Part shown: positions 1-9,332 of the stretch, piece by piece
Numbering within the stretch: the first letter of the stretch is position 1
Layout: the number at the start of each line of letters is the position of its first letter
Source: Chthoniobacteraceae bacterium
GTDB lineage: Bacteria; Verrucomicrobiota; Verrucomicrobiia; Chthoniobacterales; Chthoniobacteraceae
Reading direction: 5' to 3'
NCBI GenBank assembly: GCA_947479475.1
Contig: CANJZW010000041.1
Span: forward strand, 1 to 40,370
Length of the DNA: 40,370 bases
Position numbers and translations under genes: made by a program
The notes under the pieces: generated by a model
Seen by the model: the letters and a program-made list of their open reading frames with translations, nothing else
Databases searched by the model: none
Told to the model about the DNA's origin: nothing

Positions 1-106
1 GCCACGAAGCCAACTCTGTAGAAGGAGGAGAAGTAGACGATCTGTGAGGAAGGTGGGAAGAAAAAGAAGAAGCCCCCCGCGCCGGAGTCCGTTCTCGGCA
101 GCACTT

Positions 107-508
107 TCAAACCGGCAGGATCACGCCACTTTCATATCGGCCCCCGCAGACGAGTTCAGGTGCGATTTCCACGCCTATGACCTGCTTAAATCCATGCTCC
201 AAAGCGATAAGCAGCGCCCTTCCTTTGCCGCAGCCGAAGTCCACAAAGGTGGATTCTTTGGCCCTGTCTGGAATGATGCTGAAAAGTTGTTTAACAACAT
301 GGGGATCAGCGCCTTGATATGGGACGGAGTGGGTGGATGGAGTGGGATGCTGGGGGGATGTCGTGTCCACTCCTTTCACAATATCGAACCATATTTCGCG
401 CCAGAGAGACGCTATGCTATAGCGTAAACCATGAAGGTTGAGGTGTTTGATCGCGATTACAAGGTTCTGCGAAAGGTTTTGCAGTGGATTCGAATGCGGC
501 GGAATCAT
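107..508 (-). pseudogene. Truncated class I SAM-dependent methyltransferase
   Basis: This 133-codon frame reads like the N-terminal two thirds of a small class I methyltransferase. Residues about 37-45 (WFDIVKGVD) and the motif I segment FVDFGCGKGRALLIA, followed by VIGVEIAPEL, match the usual order of such enzymes, in which the glycine-rich loop binds S-adenosylmethionine. The family normally continues for another 70-90 residues after the APEL motif. Here the frame runs into 14 unrelated residues and a stop, so the catalytic C-terminal half is missing. Beyond the stop the template strand is pyrimidine-rich and shows no continuation. The gene is divergent from btaA, and its start codon overlaps the proposed btaA -35 element. 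I read it as a decayed or recombined remnant. A frameshift or an assembly edge is the alternative. The substrate is unknown, and it does not resemble BtaB. Confidence 0.55.
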
Positions 509-536
509 GAAATTACCGTAAATTATTCGATATAAT
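507..536 (+). promoter_or_regulatory. Candidate sigma70-type promoter of the btaA operon
   Basis: A perfect -10 hexamer TATAAT lies at 531-536. With an 18-nt spacer, ATGAAA at 507-512 matches four of six positions of the -35 consensus. The region 500-655 is clearly AT-richer than its surroundings. Transcription starting near 543 would give an untranslated leader of about 110 nt before the GTG start of btaA at 656. The -35 element overlaps the start codon of the divergent methyltransferase remnant. Confidence 0.4.
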
Positions 537-591
537 CGTGTGCCAAATTAATGAATTGGAAAATTCGGATTGTTGCATTTTAAAGAAAGAT

Positions 592-650
592 AGATCGTTT
601 GATCTGAAGATGACTGGTCTCTTCAAATGAGACCCTATTTATTATATTTT
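592..650 (+). promoter_or_regulatory. Structured btaA leader with two hairpins
   Basis: Two inverted repeats sit side by side in the predicted leader. The first is AGATC (592-596) and GATCT (601-605) with a 4-nt loop. The second is GGTCTC (616-621) and GAGACC (629-634) with a 7-nt loop, followed by the T-rich stretch 635-650, which gives it the look of an intrinsic terminator. A six-codon open frame (MTGLFK, 610-630) crosses the second hairpin but has no clear ribosome binding site. The arrangement would suit attenuation. Function is inferred only. Confidence 0.3.
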
Positions 651-655
651 ACCAC

Positions 656-1852
656 GTGAAAGCTATTTTTAATTGGACGACTAACCGTTTGTTTTCTTAC
701 GTGCACGGGAATCACCTCGTCTACAATACATGCTGGGAAGATCCGCGACTCGATCGCGAGGTGATGGGTTTAAAGAGCGATGATGACTTGGTTCTCATCA
801 CGTCCGCAGGATGCAACGCGTTGGACTACGCCTTGGACAAACCGGGGAGCGTGCACGCGGTAGATCTCAATTTCAGACAAAACGCGCTTCTGGAGCTCAA
901 AATTGCCGGAATCCGGAAGCTCAAATTCGAAGAATTTTTCAGTCTTTTCGGCGATGGTGGGCATGCTGATTTCCGAAAATGGTATGCGGAGTGCCTCCGG
1001 TCCGAATTGTCTTCCAAAGCGCAGTCCTATTGGGATGGGCGACTTTCCTTTTTTGAGCGCCCTGAACCCAATGCCTCGTTTTATCACAGGGGAACCACAG
1101 GCGCTTTTGGGAAAATGCTCGTAGCGTACTGTAAAATGTCGGGGGTTTATGAGGATGCTCTGCGCTTGTTTAACGCTTCCTCGATTGAGGAGCAGCGCGA
1201 GATTTATTTTGAGAAAGTGAAGCCGCGTTTTTGGGGAAGCGGAATCAAGCGGGCCTTGGGAACCGACCTGGCAATGAGTTTAATCGGCGTTCCGAAGGCG
1301 CAACGAGATCATTTGGAAGCAACTTGTGCGAAAAGTGTTTCGGATTTTATGGAAGACTGCATGGAGACCGTGTTTACCCAGCTATCGACGGCAGATAATT
1401 ATTTTTGGAGGTTGTACCTCTTTGGGCGATATTCAAAGGAGTGCTGCCCGGAGTATCTCAAGCGTCACAATTTTGAACTGCTCAAGGGTGGATTGGTGGA
1501 AACGGTTCATGTCGCAACAAGTGATTTGACGTCCTTTTTGAGGATGCATCCTAAAAGGTTTTCGAAATTTGTTTTGCTCGATCATATGGACTGGTTGAGC
1601 ACCCAAAGTTCCGAACTTTTGGAGGCCGAGTGGCAGGCGATCTTCGATCGCGCCCGACCGGGAGCGATGGCGTTGTGGCGCAGTGGAGGCTCCTTCGTGG
1701 ACTATGTAGACCCTCTCTTAGTGCAGAAGGGTGGTCAGACTCGACGGGTTGGGGATTTGTTGGAGTACGATACTGCGGGCGCCGCCGCGTGCCATGCGCG
1801 TGACCGCGTCCATACGTACGGGAGCTTTTACATCGCAAGGTTGAATAATTAA
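656..1852 (+). CDS. btaA: BtaA-like S-adenosylmethionine:diacylglycerol 3-amino-3-carboxypropyl transferase (DUF3419)
   Basis: BtaA enzymes move the 3-amino-3-carboxypropyl group of S-adenosylmethionine to diacylglycerol, giving diacylglyceryl-homoserine, the precursor of betaine lipids. The 398-residue length suits the family. I recognise the N-terminal YNTCWEDPR segment (23-31), a Rossmann-like SAM site with LVLITSAGCNALDYAL (45-60) and VHAVDLNFRQ (66-75), the FVLLDHMDWL block in the C-terminal half, and RARPGAMALWRSGG shortly after it. The start is GTG at 656; no other start gives the complete N terminus. The next gene begins 2 nt after the stop, so the two are almost certainly co-transcribed. 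The N-methylating partner BtaB is absent from the window, so the final lipid may differ from DGTS. The enzyme family assignment is firm; the product in this organism is inferred. Confidence 0.85.
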   Translation: MKAIFNWTTNRLFSYVHGNHLVYNTCWEDPRLDREVMGLKSDDDLVLITSAGCNALDYALDKPGSVHAVDLNFRQNALLELKIAGIRKLKFEEFFSLFGDGGHADFRKWYAECLRSELSSKAQSYWDGRLSFFERPEPNASFYHRGTTGAFGKMLVAYCKMSGVYEDALRLFNASSIEEQREIYFEKVKPRFWGSGIKRALGTDLAMSLIGVPKAQRDHLEATCAKSVSDFMEDCMETVFTQLSTADNYFWRLYLFGRYSKECCPEYLKRHNFELLKGGLVETVHVATSDLTSFLRMHPKRFSKFVLLDHMDWLSTQSSELLEAEWQAIFDRARPGAMALWRSGGSFVDYVDPLLVQKGGQTRRVGDLLEYDTAGAAACHARDRVHTYGSFYIARLNN

Positions 1853-1854
1853 GT

Positions 1855-3033
1855 GTGACCGCCGCACCGGTTTCTACAACGGATGAACGTTTGGACCTCG
1901 CTGCCGATATAGCGTTCGGCGAGGAGGCTCTTCAGCATTTTGCTGGGGGGGCGTTTTCCGAGCATGCCTACTGGCGAATGTTCTTGGAGGAAACGCCGGG
2001 GGCTCTTGCTCCCAATTTAGCGGCGCAATCGGGGGTTGTAAGGATCGGCGACCGTTTGTGGCCGATTAGCGTGCACGAGCCTGGGGGGAAGTTATCGTAC
2101 CCGTGTTCGCTTGCGACGCAGTATGTGCGGTATCCTCTTGAGGAGCTCGCGCTCTTAAAATCGCCTTGGAAACAAGTGGGCGCTTGGTGTGCCCTCCAAG
2201 GGTTGGGTGGGATTCTTGAAGCGTGTGCTGTGGATCGCACCGTTCAGTGGAGTAGCAGCCTGCTTTCCACGAATTTGCATGCATCGGGATTGCTGGAGGA
2301 CGCCCCGGAGGTCACCGCGGCTCTCGTCGCGGCTTTTCCTCAGCACGCCATTTTACTCAAAAACATCCACGGATATGAAGATTCCCTATTGCCGGGGCGT
2401 TTGGAAAAATTGGGTTATAAATTGATTGCGAGTCGTCAGATTTATTTTTTTGATGGAAGAAAGGCGGATTTTCTTTCTAGAAGCGATGTGAAGCGAGATT
2501 TAAAAATGCTTGTGAATTTGCCTGGATATTCGATCGTAAATCACGATAATTTTAAAATTAATGATGTGCCTCGAATCGTGGATTTATACAAAAAATTATA
2601 CCTTGATAAGCACTCGCGTCTAAATCCTCAATATACAGATTTTTTCGTGGCCCGGGCATGGAAGGAGCGCCTTTTGGAATTTAAAGGACTCCGGCATGAT
2701 TCCGGGAGACTGGATGCCGTTTACGCTTGTTACCGAAAGAGCGGAACGACTTCCACCCCGTTCATCGGCTATGACACAACGCTGCCCAGCGACATTGGTT
2801 TTTACCGCATGCTTGTAGGAATGCTCCTCAGGGACGTTGCTGAAGCGAAATTGCTTCTGAATTATAGTTCCGGTGCTGGCGAGTTTAAGCGAAGAAGGGG
2901 CGGCGAACCTGCAATCGAATGGAACGCTGTTTACACACGGCATCTTCCCGTTGTTCGGAGGTCAGGGTATCAGTTTTTAGGAATGCTTCTTAACCGCTTC
3001 GGGCGCAAATTTTTGGAGGACAATCACATTTAA
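1855..3033 (+). CDS. GNAT/FemAB-like acyltransferase coupled to btaA
   Basis: This 392-residue protein has no signal peptide or membrane segment. Its C-terminal half looks like the second GNAT-type domain of FemAB or CelD-like acyltransferases. That half contains FIGYDTTLPSDIGFYRMLVG (303-322), then LLLNYSSGAGEFKRRRGG (333-350), where FemAB-like proteins carry a comparable 'F..G...(Y/F)K..(W/G)' block. Residues 1-200 resemble a degenerate first domain. GTG at 1855 directly follows the btaA stop, which implies one operon and a role on the BtaA product or a related lipid. Such enzymes transfer acyl or aminoacyl groups to amines, so the free amine of diacylglyceryl-homoserine is a plausible but unproven acceptor. 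The DNA for residues about 190-265 is markedly AT-richer than its flanks. An unrelated N-acetyltransferase role cannot be excluded. Confidence 0.6.
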   Translation: MTAAPVSTTDERLDLAADIAFGEEALQHFAGGAFSEHAYWRMFLEETPGALAPNLAAQSGVVRIGDRLWPISVHEPGGKLSYPCSLATQYVRYPLEELALLKSPWKQVGAWCALQGLGGILEACAVDRTVQWSSSLLSTNLHASGLLEDAPEVTAALVAAFPQHAILLKNIHGYEDSLLPGRLEKLGYKLIASRQIYFFDGRKADFLSRSDVKRDLKMLVNLPGYSIVNHDNFKINDVPRIVDLYKKLYLDKHSRLNPQYTDFFVARAWKERLLEFKGLRHDSGRLDAVYACYRKSGTTSTPFIGYDTTLPSDIGFYRMLVGMLLRDVAEAKLLLNYSSGAGEFKRRRGGEPAIEWNAVYTRHLPVVRRSGYQFLGMLLNRFGRKFLEDNHI

Positions 3034-3256
3034 ATGAGCAGGCATTCTCTCAGGTGCAGGCATCACCCTCAATCAAGTCGGCTGGAGGCCGGCGATTAAG
3101 TGCTCGAAAAAACAACAAAAGGGGGCAACGCGGCATGCTGATACAGTCATCGTATTATCTTTGTGATGCTGCCGGTAACTTTTACAATCAGAGGCTTGGA
3201 AGACGCCGGCTTTCTTTCAAGTACCAAACATTCAGTTAACTCCGTACCTCTCTCCC

Positions 3257-4156
3257 ATGAAACGCATCCCCCTCCTTGGTTGTTTCTTTTACCTCCTAGC
3301 GTCCGCAGTTTGTCCGGCGCAGGACTCTCCCTCATTGTTTCCTTCGCCTCCTAAGGAACTCGCTCCGGGCGTCTGGTTCCAGCAAGTCAACGGAAGTTCA
3401 AACTGCGGCTGGGTGGTGTTCGATGATTACGTTTTTGTGATTGATGCAAACTTCTCGTGGGTAGCCACGCAGTTGGAGGAGCGGATCAAAAAGACGACTT
3501 CCAAGCCGATTAAATACGTCTTCGACACACACAACCATGGGGACCATGCCGAGGCGAATTCCTGGTGGATAAGCCGGGGGGCGCAGGTGGTTTGTCAGGA
3601 CGCCTGTCTCGCGGCTCTGGATAAGACAGGGGGCCTGGACTGGCAGAATGTTCAGTCAAAGCGCCCAGAGTTTAAAGGCATCGCCTTTAGCCTCCCCTCA
3701 GTCACCTTTCCCGAGCGCAAAGTGTTTGAAGATGCGCATCACCGCGTGGAGTTGGTGAGTTTTGGCTGGGCGCACACCAAGGGTGATGGGTTCGCCTGGC
3801 TCCCCAATGAGAAAATCATGTTCAGCGGCGATGCCTGCGTGAACGGACCGTTCAACTATATGGGCGACGCCAATACGGCGGGCTGGATCGACGTTTTGAA
3901 TGCCGCTGAAAAACTGCCCTTTGAAACGCTTTGCCCCGGTCACGGCCCGCTGGGGAACCGATCCACGCTGGATGAACAGCGCGCGTTTTTCGTGGATTTG
4001 CGCGAGGCAGTCGGCGGGATGATCAAGGCCGGAATGTCCTTTGCCGAGATTCAATCCAAACTAAAGCTGCCGCGGTATGAAACGTGGGCGGGTAAAAAAC
4101 CTTCCCCCTCGCAAATCCAGAGGGTGCACGAGGAGTTGATTGGCCCTTCCAAATAG
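3257..4156 (+). CDS. Exported metallo-beta-lactamase-fold hydrolase
   Basis: The 299-residue protein starts with a Sec signal peptide (about residues 1-21, ending VCPAQ) and so should act in the periplasm. The mature part is a metallo-beta-lactamase fold with a complete set of ligands for two metals. THNHGDH supplies H92, H94, D96 and H97; H173 lies in GWAHTKGD; D192 lies in FSGDACV; H229 lies in CPGHGP. The segment GWVVFDDYVFVIDANFS (51-67) is the usual first beta-hairpin. The family includes beta-lactamases, glyoxalase II-like esterases, lactonases and alkylsulfatase-like enzymes, and the substrate cannot be told from sequence. It is a single gene, convergent with katG. The 223-bp upstream gap shows no clear promoter; TTTACAAT near 3179 is a weak -10 candidate. 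Confidence 0.8.
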   Translation: MKRIPLLGCFFYLLASAVCPAQDSPSLFPSPPKELAPGVWFQQVNGSSNCGWVVFDDYVFVIDANFSWVATQLEERIKKTTSKPIKYVFDTHNHGDHAEANSWWISRGAQVVCQDACLAALDKTGGLDWQNVQSKRPEFKGIAFSLPSVTFPERKVFEDAHHRVELVSFGWAHTKGDGFAWLPNEKIMFSGDACVNGPFNYMGDANTAGWIDVLNAAEKLPFETLCPGHGPLGNRSTLDEQRAFFVDLREAVGGMIKAGMSFAEIQSKLKLPRYETWAGKKPSPSQIQRVHEELIGPSK

Positions 4157-4198
4157 GGCCCCGGCCGTTGAGGGCCAATTTAGCGTTGAGAAGCGCCC

Positions 4199-4230
4199 GG
4201 GCATGGCGGCGCTTCATTGCCGCCATGCCC
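4199..4230. terminator. Strong hairpin between convergent genes
   Basis: A perfect 12-bp inverted repeat, GGGCATGGCGGC (4199-4210) and GCCGCCATGCCC (4219-4230) with an 8-nt loop, lies between the metallo-hydrolase stop (4156) and the katG stop (4244). It is placed to end transcription from both sides. Neither side has a T-run, so it is either a non-canonical bidirectional terminator or an mRNA 3'-end stabiliser. Confidence 0.5.
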
Positions 4231-4243
4231 AGCGTCGATTCCG

Positions 4244-7152
<2,909 letters not shown>

Positions 7153-7162
7153 TACTGATTAA

Positions 7163-7192
7163 ACTAATGGACTTTGTCAACAGTTTGATTTT
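7163..7192 (-). promoter_or_regulatory. Candidate promoter/operator of the perR-katG operon
   Basis: Just upstream of the regulator start, the minus strand carries TTGACA as a -35 candidate. An imperfect dyad surrounds it (AAACT and AGTTT half-sites about 16 nt apart, A/T-rich flanks). PerR and Fur boxes are A/T-rich dyads, so autoregulation here is plausible. No convincing -10 hexamer is found at the right spacing, which lowers confidence. Confidence 0.25.
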
Positions 7193-7220
7193 GTCCACTT
7201 CTGCCAAAGTGGGCGGCGCA

Positions 7221-7264
7221 TAAAAAAACCCGGAGGAAGGACAACAACAGCGTTGTTCTCCTTC
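7221..7264 (-). terminator. Intrinsic terminator of the small basic-protein gene
   Basis: On the minus strand a 13-bp stem with one mismatch (arms at 7252-7264 and 7236-7248, 3-nt loop) is followed after a short spacer by seven T residues (7228-7222). It lies 37 nt past the stop of the small gene and separates it from the perR-katG operon. This is the most canonical rho-independent terminator in the window. Confidence 0.65.
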
Positions 7265-7301
7265 ACCCCGGGGTGGTGGATTGCGCTTTGGAGCGCGATC
7301 C

Positions 7302-7427
7302 CTACTTCTTTTTAGCAGGAGCCGCTGACTTCGGCGCGGCGGCCTGCTTCTTTTGGTTAGCGGCACCGGCCTGCTTTTGCTTCTGTTCCTTCTGTTTGTT
7401 GACGGATTTCGGGGATTTGTCGCCCAT
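7302..7427 (-). CDS. Small Lys/Ala/Gln-rich MGDKSPKS protein
   Basis: A 41-residue, strongly basic protein beginning MGDKSPKSVNKQKEQKQKQ and ending in an Ala/Lys-rich tail (PAKKK). I recall short proteins with the same MGDKSPKS start in Verrucomicrobiota and some other phyla, annotated as hypothetical. The frame stays open 22 codons upstream, but the conserved start is the ATG at 7427, so I chose it. No signal peptide or membrane segment is seen; the chain is probably disordered and could bind nucleic acid, which is inference from charge alone. It has its own terminator downstream. Function is unknown. Confidence 0.7.
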   Translation of the reverse strand: MGDKSPKSVNKQKEQKQKQAGAANQKKQAAAPKSAAPAKKK

Positions 7428-7869
7428 AATTGGAATTTGCGTTGGGAGGTTAACTAACACGTTGCCCGAGGACGCCTGTCCTTTCGAGCCCACGTAATAT
7501 AGCGTCTAAACAGGTGCTTTGTAACGGGAAGATATTCAGGAATTTTTAGCACAGGCAGGCAGGCTCTCGGATCAAGTCCTCAAAAGAGCCGTATCAAGCC
7601 CCGCCGCCCTGCGTTCACCCAAAAACGCAAAGATAACGCCGCACAAGAGGCTGTTTAAGCCGCAGCGCTCAAGAAACACGAAGGCAGATTTTGTAGAGGA
7701 GCCGCACACAAGACTTCCGGCGCTGTCAGCCAAGCTCCTGCTAAAAGCAGTCGGCAACTCACCGAAATCTCAAGCCGGCGAGGGTACGGCGAAACACAAA
7801 GGCGACACGTTTTAACCTGACACACCAAACCGTGAGCTCCAATAGAAGTAGCGTTCGACGCGCACTCCA
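7428..7869. other. Gene-poor gap with one start-less open frame
   Basis: No convincing gene is found in this 440-bp gap. On the plus strand one frame stays open for about 95 codons, from near 7526 to a TAA near 7815. It encodes a basic, Lys/Ser-rich sequence, but it has no ATG, GTG or TTG start and matches nothing I know. A short tandem of AGGC units lies near 7553. It may be a decayed gene or chance. The minus-strand frames here have poor codon character. Confidence 0.3.
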
Positions 7870-9225
7870 TTATTTGCCTGAGCTGCGGCCTGCGGTGGCT
7901 TGCAAAAGTTCTTCTACTTTTCGGCCGATGCGCTCTTCGACGTCATCGGTGTAAGGGGCACGGTGCCCATACTCGTACATTCCAGTGGTGCCCTCATATC
8001 CGCCTTCCCGTAAAACACGCAGGCTGGGAACGTAGCTGAGCAGATCGTTATTGTAGCCGAACACCCATGTATTCTCCCAACCGTTGGATGCCTTGAATTT
8101 CAACGAGTAGTCCACCACTGTTTCTCCGGTAAGGCCGATCAAGGTTAACTTTGGCCCAAGACGCCAAACCTGGATGGGGTAGCGCACCCTGTCGGGAAGG
8201 CTTCCGAGGGTTTCATATTGCCGGAGAAAATGTTCAAACTCTCGCCTATGCATACCAGTGAGATTGGGGAGGCGTTCCCTTACCTCCTCCACTGAAAGGC
8301 CAGGTTTGAGCAGCAATTCTGTCTCTCCCATCACCGCTTGAAGCGGACCGGTTAGGGCATCCATTTTTCCTACAACAACCTGCCCTACAGCCTCAGCCAA
8401 AACTTTTCCATACATGGCGGCAAGCTCAACCGCCTCTGCCTCCCTCCCACGGATTCGCGGCAGTGGGTTGGCGTCCCCTCCGCAGTTTTGGACAAATAAT
8501 GCAATCGCACCTGGAAAGGAGCGCTCTAATTCGACCTGTGCAAAACACGCGTAATCGCCGCTGATACTCAACCCGCCCAACGCTGTGGTGTGGCAGGAAT
8601 ACCCAAACACGAGCGCCTTAATTCCTCCGCCAGCTTTAATGGCAAGTACTGGCACATCTTGATCTACTTGGCCCCCCAGCTTTTTTGTCTCTGCCCCACG
8701 AGAGCGCCTGCGGTTGACTGCTACCCCTGCGAGCCCTTGCTCATAAAAAACTTCGGAAGGTGCAATGTTGGCAAGCGCCCGGCCAATCACTTCGGCGTAC
8801 CTCTCGTAAACCATTTCCGTGTAACGGTCTTTAGCAGATTTCTCCTCTGTGCTGAACTCGTAGTACAGCCAGAGAACGTCTTCGGTCACGGGACAACTAT
8901 GATTGTGGGAACAGTTTAAAATCAGGCGTTCCCTTGGAACACCGTGTTTTTTTTCCGCGTCACCTGCGATGCGCTCAACCATCTTTGGGCTCAACCCAAC
9001 CAAATCAGCTGTCACCAGAACGACGGGCGCGCCAGTGCCCTCGCGCATCGCCAACGCCTTGATCCATATCGGATGGTCCACCCGCGCCGACATCCGCGTT
9101 TTACCTCCATAACCGGCCAAAGGAACCGACTCAATGGGTGTAATATCCGCCTTGGCTGCACCAGCCTCCCAGTGGGCACAGACTCGTAGACCACTCAAAA
9201 GAAGAAGAAAAAAAACGCCTTTCAT
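7870..9225 (-). CDS. Neutral/alkaline ceramidase-like hydrolase, exported
   Basis: The 451-residue protein has a short signal peptide (about 1-17) and the features of the neutral/alkaline non-lysosomal ceramidase N-terminal domain. Near the start it reads AGAAKADITP and VPLAGYGGK. A metal-site histidine is in DHPIWIKAL, two more are in NCSHNHS (about 105-110), another is in GYSCHTTALGG, and CGGDANP follows. True ceramidases are zinc amidases that release fatty acids from ceramide. Many PVC and soil-bacterium homologues have only this domain, as here, and act on unknown amides or esters. It is the last gene of a minus-strand trio after the SGNH hydrolase and the DUF1501 protein, 107 bp behind the latter. 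A small hairpin (9242-9263) lies in that gap. The fold is confident; the substrate is open. Confidence 0.8.
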   Translation of the reverse strand: MKGVFFLLLLSGLRVCAHWEAGAAKADITPIESVPLAGYGGKTRMSARVDHPIWIKALAMREGTGAPVVLVTADLVGLSPKMVERIAGDAEKKHGVPRERLILNCSHNHSCPVTEDVLWLYYEFSTEEKSAKDRYTEMVYERYAEVIGRALANIAPSEVFYEQGLAGVAVNRRRSRGAETKKLGGQVDQDVPVLAIKAGGGIKALVFGYSCHTTALGGLSISGDYACFAQVELERSFPGAIALFVQNCGGDANPLPRIRGREAEAVELAAMYGKVLAEAVGQVVVGKMDALTGPLQAVMGETELLLKPGLSVEEVRERLPNLTGMHRREFEHFLRQYETLGSLPDRVRYPIQVWRLGPKLTLIGLTGETVVDYSLKFKASNGWENTWVFGYNNDLLSYVPSLRVLREGGYEGTTGMYEYGHRAPYTDDVEERIGRKVEELLQATAGRSSGK

Positions 9226-9241
9226 GGAAAATACGCGGCTA

Positions 9242-9263
9242 AATGGTGCCCGAGCTCACCATT
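9242..9263 (-). terminator. Small hairpin between DUF1501 and ceramidase-like genes
   Basis: A perfect 7-bp inverted repeat (AATGGTG at 9242-9248 and CACCATT at 9257-9263, 8-nt loop) lies 70 nt past the DUF1501 stop and just before the ceramidase-like start. It has no real T-run. It may be a weak terminator, an operator or an mRNA stability element. Confidence 0.3.
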
Positions 9264-9332
9264 AAAGTACCCACCTAACTAACTGAAAATAATTGAATTC
9301 AGACGGACCCAAGCAATCAACAACACCCAGAC

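Noticed and set aside
44-427. 127-codon plus-strand frame opposite the methyltransferase remnant
   Set aside because: It overlaps the recognisable methyltransferase motif on the other strand and its Arg/Pro-rich composition shows no family features.
3054-3239. 61-codon frame before the metallo-hydrolase
   Set aside because: No similarity, no ribosome binding site; it fills an ordinary intergenic gap.
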